Part shown: positions 48,267-58,751 of the stretch, piece by piece
Layout of the letters: every line of letters begins with the position of its first letter
Numbering within the stretch: the stretch's first letter is position 1
Source of the DNA: Spinacia oleracea
Taxonomy: Eukaryota > Streptophyta > Magnoliopsida > Caryophyllales > Amaranthaceae
Reading direction: 5' to 3'
DNA length: 64,000 bases
NCBI RefSeq assembly: GCF_020520425.1
Contig: NC_079487.1
Coordinates: 10,401,501 to 10,465,500, forward strand
Notes under the pieces: generated by a model
What the model was told of the DNA's origin: nothing
What the model saw: only the letters and a program-made list of their open reading frames with translations
The model's database searches: none
Translations under genes and position numbers: made by a program

Positions 48267-48371
48267 CAACAACTATTGTTATTACGAAATCCAACTAGTT
48301 CTTGTGTCTTTGGAATAATCACTTTTGTGTTACCAAAAACCCCCTAAATTGTCAACTTATCCTCATAGAGA

Positions 48372-49246
48372 ATGTCTGTTTCTTATGGTCATAGTTTATC
48401 ATCTAACCCACCTTCTCTTTTGTCTGCATACTCGTCCTCTGGCGCGTCGGACTCATACGTTTCATTTCCATCAAACAACTCCACATACACTTCCATGACA
48501 TTCTCAGCCACGTCAAACCCCTTTAGCACATCATCTGACGAGAACTCATCCACTTGTTCGAGTCCGTCACCCAAAGTTAATAATTGGGGTCTAAAATTAG
48601 CACAAACACCAAATTTTTCATACCCTCCAGTACCCTTTTCCCCGCCTGTCCTACCCTTAGGCATGGTCACAATTTTGGTTAGGAGCGAGTCAGAAGACGA
48701 TCCAGGTGTTAAATACGTACTCCACCCACATGAAACTATGATCAGAATAACCAATGATTACGCGCGTCGAATTGGTTATCCAGCCCAAGAATTTTCAATC
48801 ACTAGGGCAGGACATAAAGGTTTCCCAAAAATCAAAGTCACTGTTAAAGAGCTTAACATTAAGAACGGAGAAGTTTTTTGTGTCACAGGTCGAGGGAATG
48901 AACGGAGAAGTTTTTTGTAAGGACAAACTACATTTTCATAATTGTACATCTTCATGTTTTTTCATCATTGTAACGCGTATATATTTTTATGCTTGACAGG
49001 TCGAGGGAATGAACGTAAATACTTATGTTAAGAGGCTTATAAGTGTATAACAAACCGATAGATTTTCCGGTTGAGGCTAAAGTTACAGACACAATGGAAA
49101 AGGTGTATGCTGCTTATGCTGAGGCAATGTGTGTGCAGCCTAAGACCATTGAATTTATGCATCAAGGGAAAAAGCTAACTGATTTACACACTGTTGAGGG
49201 TGCCAATATTGTCAACGGATCGATTATATATGTCTTTATCAATTAA
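48372..49246 (+). pseudogene. SUMO-like two-domain gene S5
   Basis: Exon 1 starts MSVSYGHSLSSNPPSLLSAY; the leader is Ser/Thr-rich. The first SUMO-like domain is clear: VTILVRSESEDDPGVKYVLH, TNDYARRIGYP, and TVKELNIKNGEVFCVTG. The second domain (49000-49246) reads YNKPIDFPVEAKVTDTMEKV, then YAAYAEAMCV, IEFMHQGKKLTDLHTVEGAN and GSIIYVFIN, and is the most SUMO-like of all, ending without di-glycine. The exon junction is odd. The start of exon 2 (ACAGGTCGAGGGAATGAACG) is also present at the end of exon 1, next to a repeated GGAGAAGTTTTTTGT, as if a conversion event copied it. Exon 2 also has a frame change near 49045. So this copy is probably dead, though young. Confidence 0.72.
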
Positions 49247-49675
49247 GACTAGCCTGTTAACTAGTATGGGTAAAACTATAGTCCCTAACTTCCTATTACA
49301 ACAGTGTCGTGTGACAATTGGTGTTAATTTAGATAAAATGGCATAATATCTTTTTTTTATATATAATCTTTTTTAATATTGTCCTATTTTAACGTGTTAA
49401 GTTATTAATTTGCTTTGTCATGTGTTAAGTGACTATTTGGCCCAATATATAGTTAATTAAATGTCTTTAGTGCTTTAATGGTGTTGCATTATTTTTAACC
49501 AATTTTTAATTATTCATTAATATTTATTTATCAATCACACAAGTAATTAATACATTGACTACACTATAAATATTTAACAATAACTACGTTTTTATTTATT
49601 ATTTCAAATAGAAAACATTACAATTTTGGATAACTTAGTTTAACACAGACGACCATATTTTAATCTACGTTCTTA
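49247..49675. other. Gap between S5 and the EEP gene
   Basis: AT-rich space between the convergent 3' ends of S5 and the EEP gene. I see nothing else. Confidence 0.5.
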
Positions 49676-50759
49676 TTAATCTAGAATATCACGTGAGGTT
49701 GTGGATGAACTACCAGCATCATCGCCTCTGAATAATCTACGCCTGGCCGATGGTCTCGGTGCAATGCCCTGTAAAATAAAGTACCACATAAAAGCTTAAT
49801 TGTAATGACCAAATATGGTAAAGTGTAAATTTATCTATAAGAGTGTTACCTCGAAAGCAAATTCCGCTACCATCGTCTCCCTCCTGTTATGATATCCGTT
49901 TACAATGCTAACAGATACATCCATCCATAATACTACAACCCCACCACCAAAACCAACTGGGCCAAAAGTGGAATAAACATACCTAGCGGGTAATCTTTCC
50001 ACAATGAGGTCAATGTTTTCAAAAGACAATCTCGACTCGAGTATAACAACTACGACGGGTCGATGTAAGACGTACATAATCTGGAAATTTTCAATAAAAG
50101 ATTCCCTTACCATTCCCCTAACGTTCCAACAGACAAACCTTGACCAATTTGGTACATGGTAATAACCAGGCCACCGAGCATAATTCTCGCACCTTACGAA
50201 AACCTCATGCGACCTTACATTATGGTCTAGTCGAAATATTTCGAAAAAGCTAATACAATTATCACGATGCATTTCCATGACATGGACTGCATCCGAGTAC
50301 GATGCCATACGGATCGTAGTAGGCCCAGCTAACAAGTATAATGGGCCTGCCCAATTGATTACTGGTCGCGGATCAACCATGTTTAATACATGGTCATGAA
50401 TGTATTTGCTGGAGTTTGTTTCATCAAGTTTTGCTAAAACACCCAGGATGTAAAACTTGAAGGCTTCACTAAGCCCAAAAAGGTCGGACACGTTGGGGAG
50501 GTGCGCAGGACGTACTTGGAAATCATCATTTAGTGTTTTCATCTCCTTATACTCTTTAATTGACGTATTTTTCGTTTCTTATTATATTACGAATGACGTC
50601 AACCGGAATGGCATCAAAGATCTCCACCTTAGATTCATTCAGATAAAAATTAAGATTGTTGATATTTGCTTCAGGTATGTCTCTGTTAGGAGGAGCGTTG
50701 TATGTAATGGAAATTGGGGAGGGTAATCTCAAAAAGACATGGTTAAATGGATCAACCAT
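49676..50759 (-). pseudogene. EEP-domain gene (partial endonuclease/exonuclease/phosphatase fold)
   Basis: Exon 1 runs from about 50759 to 49850 and exon 2 is 49676-49768 (GIAPRPSARRRLFRGDDAGS, then a Ser/Thr-rich end). The first part (MVDPFNHVFLRLPSPISITY, 50759 on) and the main part (MKTLNDDFQVRPAHLPNVSD, 50542 on) are in different frames, probably one base off in an A run near 50570. The C-terminal half resembles the start of an EEP domain: FVCWNVRG (catalytic Asn), VVVVILESRLSFENIDLI (catalytic Glu), then GPVGFGGGVVVLWM. The second half of the domain, with the catalytic His and Asp, is absent, so nuclease activity is unlikely. The EEP part looks like that of plant LINEs, but no reverse transcriptase follows. 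It could be captured LINE sequence fused to an unknown N-terminal domain. Confidence 0.55.
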
Positions 50760-51301
50760 GACGAGAAAGCTTTTAACTAGGTTTTTAGCTATTTCTTAAT
50801 GTTTGAGGGACAATGTATCGGAGATGCATTTTATAGGAAAATGTTACTATATTTCCAAAAGGAGTAGAAAATACAATATTTTATTTATTTATTTTTCTCT
50901 TTTTTTTATTGATTATACGTAAGCGAATCTAAGAATAACATAATGGCCCCTAGTAGTCTATTTATTTTGTAGATTTGGAAGGGTGGTGCAGAATGGTTGC
51001 ATGGTGTAGTCATGTCTGTCATGTCCCGAATAATTCCACAGAATTTGACAACTATTACATCATCACATCTCATAATTGTCTACAAAACCCGCTTTTTTAT
51101 CTAATTTAATAATATATACTATCTACCTGGATATTTTTATCCAATTATACAAATAAACAAATTCCACATATACAATAAATAGGGGACTAGACCTGACAAA
51201 CGGGTCGGTTGGGTCGGTTTATAAAAATTATTTCAAGTCAGATCATACAAAACATATTTCGACACCCAATCATCACACAGAAATAAATATATAGATATAA
51301 A

Positions 51302-51549
51302 CTTCCTCCGTTCCGGAAATATCGCACCATTTATTTTTTACACTATTCACACTACATATTTGGCCATTGTATGTGATCGTACGTAATGAAATATTAGTCA
51401 TGTGGGGTCATGTTAGATTCGTATCGATATATATTTCCTAATTTTTATTTTCATAAGTTTTACTTGCACACGATTTAAAATATTAAGAGTCAATGTAATG
51501 GTTAGAGGAGTAAAGTCAACCATGGTGCGATATTTCTGGAAAAGAGGAA
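51302..51549. mobile_element. Stowaway-like MITE, 248 bp
   Basis: The inverted ends of about 28 bases match well: CTTCCTCCGTTCCGGAAATA on the left and, inverted, CTTCCTCTTTTCCAGAAATA on the right, both continuing TCGCACCAT. There is no coding capacity. The TA duplication is not clean, so the exact ends may be off by one or two bases. Confidence 0.75.
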
Positions 51550-51983
51550 GTATAATAGATACTGTAGACACCTTAAGTTTGATCTGGATCAGACTTCATG
51601 TGGTCCGTTTCTTGGACCACTTGAAGTCAGATTTTTTGGGTTTTACTTATTGGGCTTTGGGATCAGAACTTACTGGGCTTTGAATTTTCAAGTTAAAGAT
51701 TTGTTACTTGGACAAAATAATCTGATTTTTTTGGTTTTACACAAGGAAAAAATAAGTAATTGATTTATTGGGTTTTACATACTGGGCTTTGGATTTTCAA
51801 ATTGAATTCTGATTTTTTGGGTTTTAGTTACTGGCCTATGGTAACCAATATTTATACAAAACCGCCAAATGTGGATTCGCATTACTGGGCTTTGGAAATC
51901 ATTATAATACTGGACTGTTGTCGGGCTTATATAGGACCAAATCGACCACCCTGGAAAATCCTCCTAAAATGACCCAAGAAACA

Positions 51984-52087
51984 GTCCAGTATTATATTGA
52001 ATTCACAAACCCCTAACTCAAAGTAACACACTACAAAGTATTATATTGAATTCAAAGAGCCCTAACTCAAAGTAACACACTACAAAG
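51984..52087. repeat. 49-base tandem duplication
   Basis: TATTATATTGAATTCA, a short variable spacer, then CCCTAACTCAAAGTAACACA and CTACAAAG occur twice in direct tandem. Confidence 0.85.
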
Positions 52088-52710
52088 TACAAAATTACCA
52101 TTGCCAAATTCAAATTAAAAGGTATAATCTTACTTAATTATAACCCCACCAGACGACATCTATAGACTATATGAGCGCCTACACCACATTCCAATAATTT
52201 CTGCGGTTAACTGTACTAGGTTACAATTGATCATCGCCCACGCCATCCCGGTTCGTATTCGAACTAAATGACCCTATTCTAGTAAAATTAACGTCTTGTA
52301 CTCATTCCATGTTTCTAACTTGTAATTAAGATTAATAGTCAGGTCGTCGTTTATAGTTTTTAACGGATATATATATATATATATATATATTTAAATTAAC
52401 TGACCGAGAAATATGAAATCATAAATGAATATTTGTTTATGTGTGCTCCTATGTGACAATCTGAACACAACTACACAAGTGTGCTTTATTGAATAAGTAC
52501 ATTGGGCTAACATACATATTTGGTGATTATGGGTTAAAGGGGTTCATTTTGGTCCAACACAAGGGTTCATTGGGCCCATTGGGGTGCAACACAAGCATAC
52601 TCAAATTGGATTTTTGTTCTTATGGGCCTTGCCATGTACAACCATCCATGCGGGCTTTTCTGGTAATGTCACAAATCTTAATATTATAACAACATAATCA
52701 ACATATGACC

Positions 52711-55700
52711 TTAAAGTTTTTTCATGTTGGCACCGTTCACCAGCTCTTTTATACGATCCCGCTCCAAATTGAACGGGGAAAGAATATCCTGGGTCAACAA
52801 CAACCGTCGCGCTTCTTCCAAGTCCGTTATGCTGAGCGACTCGTATCCTTCAGCGAAGTCCTTAATAGCTAGCAGCATCCGGACACCACAACTATGGCTG
52901 CGGAAAAATGTAAACCTTCAGAACTACACAACATATGAATAATAAAACCCAACTAAAACATAACATTAAACTAATACGCACGTGTCTTTCTGGATGTCTA
53001 TATCCATTCGACGCCTTTTCCGCGAAAGTAGCTCGCCCCAACCATCTCCATCTTCACCACCGAAAAGGAGCTTGTCAACCCCAATAAGCTGTAAACATTC
53101 AAAATAATGCATTAGCACAATTAACACAATTTGGACGTTTAATGAAGTCAGTAAGTAGAATGCGTTCCTATTTCGTTTTTACCAGTCCATCGATTTTATT
53201 TTTACGCTCTTCCACAGGATTGGTAATCAAGGAGTTAATCACGTATATGGTTGGTGGGTCAGCAAATACAACAAGACACCACCAATGGTTTGTATGGGGT
53301 CCCAAGTTTTCAATTACTGGAATGAACAACTGCATAGCGTAATCTTACACCGTTATAAATAAAAGTACAACTACTCCAAAATATTAACTTACATCATAAG
53401 TATTAAAACAATTTTACCTCCGATATTCTGGAAAAAACTGTACCGGTTTCGGTGTGCTGATCTTCTTCTCCTAAATGGGATGCTACCTTCATTTTTTCCC
53501 TCTCCTTTGACATCCAATTTGCTAATCTACTCCGATCTACCGCGGAATTATGCACACCATCACGGCAGTCTGCAACAAACTTCATTACCTTTTCTTGTAT
53601 TATGTGAAATTGTAACCCCATATTATGTGACATAATTGTTTATTTCATGTAATAATCAATATATTATGTCAAATAAGTATTTACTTTATGGTTAATGTTA
53701 AAATCATATTACCGAAAACACGGAGGTCAACATGTACCGCATACTCCTCCCTAAATATTTGCTAGCCCACATGGAATTGTAGAGTTTTGCAACCGTGTCC
53801 ACATACTGCAATTCAAAACAAAGTTATTTGTCAACCAAAAATGCTACACAAAGATGGTACACAGAAGATAGTGTTAATATGCTACGCGACAGCCTAAAAT
53901 TTGCTATGTGTGACTTTAGAGAAAATATTTATGTCAGATAGTACATTTTATAAGTACTGATAATATATCAACCAACTATAACTAAAAAAAGTGTAGTTCA
54001 AATGACTGTAAATTTGTATAATCCATAATAAAAAAATTAAGATATTTTGTATTGAATTAAGAAATTGATGTGATTAACTGAATAAAGAGGTAGTAAAGCA
54101 TATTGCATTGTTTTAAACATGTCATATTGTATTGAATTCACTATGTCATCACCAGTTACCTGCTTATGAACATAACCATTCAGCTGTGCCACTCCTTTGC
54201 ACTGGTGCATGTTACAATTGCTCCCATCTCCACATTTAATCATCACATTCAGGCTATTAAAACACAATCATAAACAATCATTGATTCGAACTATGAAACT
54301 GGACACATTTTCATCTTCTCAACAACGTAATTTACATACCTCAATCCTTTCAAATTACCGCGACCCGAAAGTAAACCACCATTGTGGTTGACAAACTCAA
54401 CAAGGTTATAGCTGAATTTTTTAATTTCACTGGTAAACCACCCACGACCTCTATCAGCTAGGGCAACCCTCTTTTTCCTCCCACGACGCGGACGAGACCT
54501 CTGAAAAAGTAGGGCGCTTGAAGCAAGGAGCCCATCCATCTTGTTGTCACAATCAATATCATGTCCTAGGGGAACGGCTGACAAACCGCAAACAATAGCT
54601 TTGCCTTTCTCCCTATCCAAACTCCCGGGTAGTGGTGATTCCATTAATTCATTAACCACCGCTTCCAAGTTTGCACCTCCAATAGGATCAACACAAAGTT
54701 GGGGACTACGAGGAAGTGTAAACTGTGGTGGGGATGGGGGAGGAAGCGGAGACGTTACTTTTGGTGGGGATGGGTGAGGGAGTGGAGAAGTTACTTTAGG
54801 TGGAGATGGGTGAGGGAGTGGAGAAGTAGCCTTTGGTTGGGATGGGGGAGGAAGTGAAGAATTTACTTTGGGTAACGGTGGGGGAGGAAGTGGAGAAGTA
54901 GAGTTTGCTTGGGATTGAGGAAGGGGAGAAGTAACCTTTGGTGGGGATGGGGGAGGAAGGGGAGAAGTAACCTTTGGTGGGGATGGGGGAGGAAGGGGAG
55001 AAGTAACCTTTGGTGGGGATGGGGGAGGTAGTGGAGAAGTTACTTTGGGTAAGGATGGGGGACGAAGTGGAGAAGTAACCTTTGGTTGAGGTGGGGGACG
55101 AAGTGGAGAAGTAACATTTGGTTGAGGTGGGGTAACCTTTGGTGAAGGGAGGGGAGGTGTCACCTTGTGTTGTGGGGGTGGGGAGGATGTAACCTGTTGG
55201 CATCGTTCACTTAGAGATTCGGGCCGGGGTGGGGGAGGTGTTATAATTGCCTCCTCATTTACGGTATCCATATCGAGTTCAAATCGTTCTAACTTAACAC
55301 TGTTTTTTTTTGCCCGCTCCTTAGCCATCTGTCTCATCTTCATGGGAATCCTTTCACTATTTCCTTTCTTCCTTTGTTTTAACCTCAATATTTCATTGTC
55401 CATTACCGGAATATATACCTAAAATTGACAAAGAACGATACATTTGTTCAATACAAAATTGTTTAACCCAATATTGAAGTGAAATGGACAAAAAATCACC
55501 TCTTCACACAGGACCATGACTGTCCTTGGTGGCCCTCGGATGTTGTGTTTCTCGTACGCAACCACAACACACTACAACATAGAAATACACAAATTCTTAT
55601 TAATATTACTATTCTAGGTACAGTATTCACAACTGAAATATTTTTACCCCGTCAACATCGTTGGATTAAATGTTTTAGACTTATTAACCTTACTTTATTT

Positions 55701-57804
55701 GCAAGGTTAATACCCCGTCAATATTTTCTTTATTTTACTAAGTTTTAATATATATACATAAATTCCGTCGCAAACTCATCTTCCATATGAAACTATATAT
55801 ACAAGTCAGCACTAAAATTAAACAATTTCCACAAAACAATAATTAAGCAAAATTTTTACTTACCCCTAGAACACCGTAGTCTCCTTTTTTTCCAGATTCT
55901 CGATAAGCTCTCTTAGCTTCAAGAATCTCCTTCATGTCCCATGCCTTCAGCCTAGGGAAAATGCCCCACTGCACGGGAATTTTATCGAGTCGATCCAGAT
56001 ACAAAATCTGATTTCACACAAACACTTCAGAATCATTCAAATCAATAATTAACAATGTGCTTTTAATAGGACACTCACCACTAAAAACATGGTGCAAGCA
56101 CCTACTCCTTTGGTCCACCCGTATGTGTAGAAGTCCCTACAGAACACTTTGGCCCTTTCAATGAAGAAATCATACACTAGCTTGCACCAATCATATTGCC
56201 TTGACTGCATTCCAAGTGTGCACGCATATATCGTACCGGCACTTAATCTTCCACATTGTGTCGGACATAGGACCATCCCAAGTGCAGCTATCAAGAACAT
56301 CGTCTAAAACTCCTGCTCGTCATTTTCCCCCCAATCACCCTCCAATCTTTCAAGAAATTTTGGATTCACCAGAATTGCATCTGTATAAATCATATAAGAC
56401 CGCTTCCTAAGGTTTACACTCTGCCATTTTCGCCCATATAACCTTAGTACATTTTGGGCCGCGGTTTTCATTTGTTCATCAGCATCACCTTCATTCGTGG
56501 GGATTACCTTCTCCCCATTTGGAAGACCAAGTATCCACCTAACCTGGTTTTTGTTCATTGGGACATCTACTCCATTCGTTCCTCTAAAAAGTTGATTTAC
56601 AGGGTCCACACGTGTCATCAACCAATACACAAAGTTATGGGGTAAGTTCTTCCTGCACAAGTGATACAGGCCTCCGAATCCCAATTCACAAACCTGTGTA
56701 ATATTCTTCCAAAGGCTTCAACTTTGCAGTTTATGGTTGCCGTCTGTAAAAACAAATTTTTCATTCTCATTTTTTCATATCTTAGATCACAAACAAATTT
56801 ACTTACTGATTTAACAAATTTCATTATTTATCTGCTAACAAATACATACTATCTGCTAACATTATTTATCTGCTAACAAATACATACTATCTGTATCATA
56901 TTTTTTAAAATATTAAAAAGATACATTCAGATAGTACTATTACATCAACAGACAAACAAACCTGTTCTCCATTACTCGCTCAATTATAGTCAACTACAAA
57001 AGGCACATCTTTACTTAAGGTACCAAACTACTTAAGCCATATATTAACTACTCGATATCACATTCATCCAATTCTATAATCACTATGTGTCTCCCACATA
57101 CATTCACCAAAGACCACCCAAATGCACAATATTCATATTTCACACAAATAATCCAAATTTCACAACAAACAACAGACATTTCACATTTAATTAATAACAC
57201 AACAACTACAATGAATGGGAATTCATACCCGTCCTTTAAATTCACGATGTAGGACTTTCAACACCCCCCGGGCTTCCTTCACTTCACCCCCCTTTATCAA
57301 ACTATTGTCCTGCACAATTAAATTAAACACAATCATTAGTAGGCAACTTGTTTCTATATACACCATAACAAAGCAACTCAACAACTACATAGTTTTAAAT
57401 CAACCCACCGTGAATACTCGTGTGTGTAGAGTGACTTTCTCCACGACACCTCTCTTTTCGGTTGTCATCGGTTCTTTGGTCGTCACCGGTTTGGTTGCCG
57501 TTCCCTGCCCAAATCAATATTTCATTAATAACATATTTGGCTAATACTTATATTACTTAAACTACAACCGGGAAAAACAAACCTTAGATCGCCCCCGCTT
57601 CCGTTTCACACCACTACCAACATCCAACTGTACAACCTCATCATCATCATCATCTAAGTCTTGATAGCCATCAGCCTTAAAATCCTCATCGTCACTGACA
57701 TCTTGCTCACTTCTCGAACTGCTATCAACTACGCTATTACCTTCTTCTTCGGAATTTAAAATCACTTTCCCACGTTTTCTAGATCTAGTTATCTTTCTGC
57801 CCAT
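52711..57804 (-). pseudogene. DUF1985-like / Ulp1-like (C48) protease gene of the MULE
   Basis: The 12 coding exons are 57583-57804, 57409-57504, 57229-57309, 56079-56693, 55864-56007, 55500-55571, 54340-55418, 54160-54253, 53713-53805, 53418-53588, 53183-53329 and 52982-53088; the last is 52711-52897. Read this way every junction is GT..AG and phase is kept, giving about 1035 codons with one in-frame TAG at 56304. In order: a basic/acidic N-terminus with nuclear-localisation-like KRKRGRSK; a DUF1985-like region (CELGFGGLYHLCRKNLPHNF); LPRLKAWD-like motif FPRLKAWDMKE; a Pro-rich repeat; then the Ulp1 domain. The catalytic His is in NHWWCLVVF, the Cys in HSCGVRML. The usual acidic residue (YxxDS) is Asn here (YVINSL). 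Ulp1 enzymes remove SUMO. Such genes are known as the second gene of Kaonashi-type MULEs. Confidence 0.8.
54720..55180 (-). repeat. Pro-rich 12-residue repeat in the Ulp1-like protein
   Basis: About a dozen tandem 36-base units code variants of PPPSPPKVTSPL. Unit sequences differ little in the centre and more at the edges, which suggests recent expansion. It forms a long flexible linker between the DUF1985-like and protease parts, with many SP/TP dipeptides that could be phosphorylated. Confidence 0.85.
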
Positions 57805-58233
57805 TCTTTCACCTAAAATCAACACCCTGTATTACCTAATTAATGGAAACATGTCATTCAACGACTTACATTCCATCAGCATAATACTACTATCACAATT
57901 TGGGACTAATCCCATTATATTCTATTCGAGTATTCAACCCACATAGGACTAACCATGATTAGTGACATTTTTTACTTCTAACCGTTCACGATCCACATTT
58001 CACTTTACGTTTTACAATTACACAACATTACTCAACAGCTATCCCTGAATTTGAACTACAATTGACATGAAACAAGGCAAGAAATCATTTTGAAATTAAC
58101 CAATTCAACAACTAAGTTCTAATCAATTCGCCTGTTTTCCCTAACCAATTCATCTACTATCCATACTTTTTCATCAAATAATCAAAATTAAATAACTAAT
58201 TACTATACAAAATTAAAGTAATTGAGGACTTAC

Positions 58234-58565
58234 CAGATTGCATGCAATAATCGCCCAAGCAATTGAACTGGAATTGAAGGTTGTTGAAAGAGAAACCAGA
58301 GGAGAGAAGGAGAGAGACGCTATTAGGAGAGAAGGAGAATATATTTTGGGTAAAAAATTTCGGAATCAGCCTTTATTTCGATTTAACCGCCCAAAATCAA
58401 CTTGTACTGTTCAGTTACTTTCACATCCCGTTAACATCCGTTTACTCCATCAAATTTAACGTCAATTAACGCCAGCTTCACATCGTTAAAGACAGAATTA
58501 CATTATTGCCCTTATTTTTTCAACAAACTACAGCTATGCCCAAAGATTAACGTATCTCGTTAATC
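58234..58565 (-). promoter_or_regulatory. Right MULE end: promoter and leader exon of the Ulp1-like gene
   Basis: A pyrimidine-rich leader (TTCTCCTTCTCTCC on the minus strand, about 58300-58340) ends at 58234 with a good donor (CTG/GTAAGT). The intron ends TTTTAG/GTGAAAG just before the ATG at 57804. So transcription starts inside the terminal 200 bases of the element, as for MuDR genes. The end motif GATTAAC-N7-GTTAATC is at 58545-58565. A long run rich in GTTAAC-like motifs lies at 58430-58490. Confidence 0.55.
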
Positions 58566-58608
58566 TGGTAGATTGTTTAGGAATTTCTCAAAAGGCCCAT
58601 ATCCAAAA

Positions 58609-58751
58609 TTAAACCTTGACACAATTATTACACGATGGCCGCCCTTCATGAGAGATAAAGGATTTGTACGATAGAACCAACCCACATTCACAACAAGGGC
58701 GTGTAACTCTCTTCTTCTCAAAAATATCCTGATCAACAATCTCAAAAAGAA
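58609..58751 (-). pseudogene. Zinc-ribbon-like last exon in the right flank
   Basis: The minus strand reads DQDIFEKKRVTRPCCECGLV, LSYKSFISHEGRPSCNNC, then VKV and a stop at 58609. It is preceded by a pyrimidine tract and AG, so it looks like a terminal exon. Two CxxC pairs (CCEC and CNNC) 17 residues apart suggest a zinc ribbon. It lies just outside the proposed MULE end, so it may be host sequence whose upstream exons are lost or not recognised. I cannot name the protein. Confidence 0.4.

Larger units (their letters stand above)
44641..48371. other. Gap between S4 and S5, rich in repeats
   Basis: It contains a 29-base minisatellite (44870-45165), two similar exon-like fragments (45330-45430 and 46960-47062, minus strand) and a GATC-rich repeat region (45985-46460), listed separately. 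A solitary TTTTGGCGCCAAG at about 47568-47580, with TTTCCCGC near 47608, resembles the S4/S5 promoter sites and may be a promoter remnant. I see no intact gene. Confidence 0.5.
50760..52710. other. Gap between the EEP and Ulp1-like genes
   Basis: It contains a MITE (51302-51549) and a 49-base tandem duplication (about 51984-52087), listed separately. Repeated TTGGGTTTTACTTATTGGGCTTTGG-type phrases occur at about 51640-51900. The (AT)n run at 52367-52391 is simple sequence. A minus-strand stretch at about 52140-52330 looks slightly coding but is interrupted. I see no gene. Confidence 0.5.
12553..58565. mobile_element. Candidate giant Mutator-like element with SUMO-like and Ulp1-like cargo
   Basis: The block is bounded by matching inverted end motifs (GATTAAC-N7-GTTAATC at 12553-12573 and 58545-58565). 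It is framed by two convergent genes that start just inside the ends: a MULE transposase going right and a Ulp1-like protease going left. Convergent genes driven from the ends are the MuDR plan, and a Ulp1-domain second gene is known from Kaonashi-type MULEs. Inside are five SUMO-like genes, a GRF zinc-finger gene and an EEP-domain gene. One Athila retrotransposon (21834-34070) is a later insertion. I could not find a clear 9-base target duplication, so the exact ends are unproven. The block could also be several MULEs side by side. Confidence 0.6.

Noticed and set aside
49835-50542. A LINE retrotransposon
   Set aside because: Only the front half of the EEP domain is seen. There is no reverse transcriptase, no A-tail, and the gene has a small spliced last exon.
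12542-58577. A 9-base target duplication flanking the candidate MULE
   Set aside because: The nine bases left of 12553 (AATCTTTAA) and right of 58565 (TGGTAGATT) do not match; shifting by a few bases did not help. The ends stay provisional.
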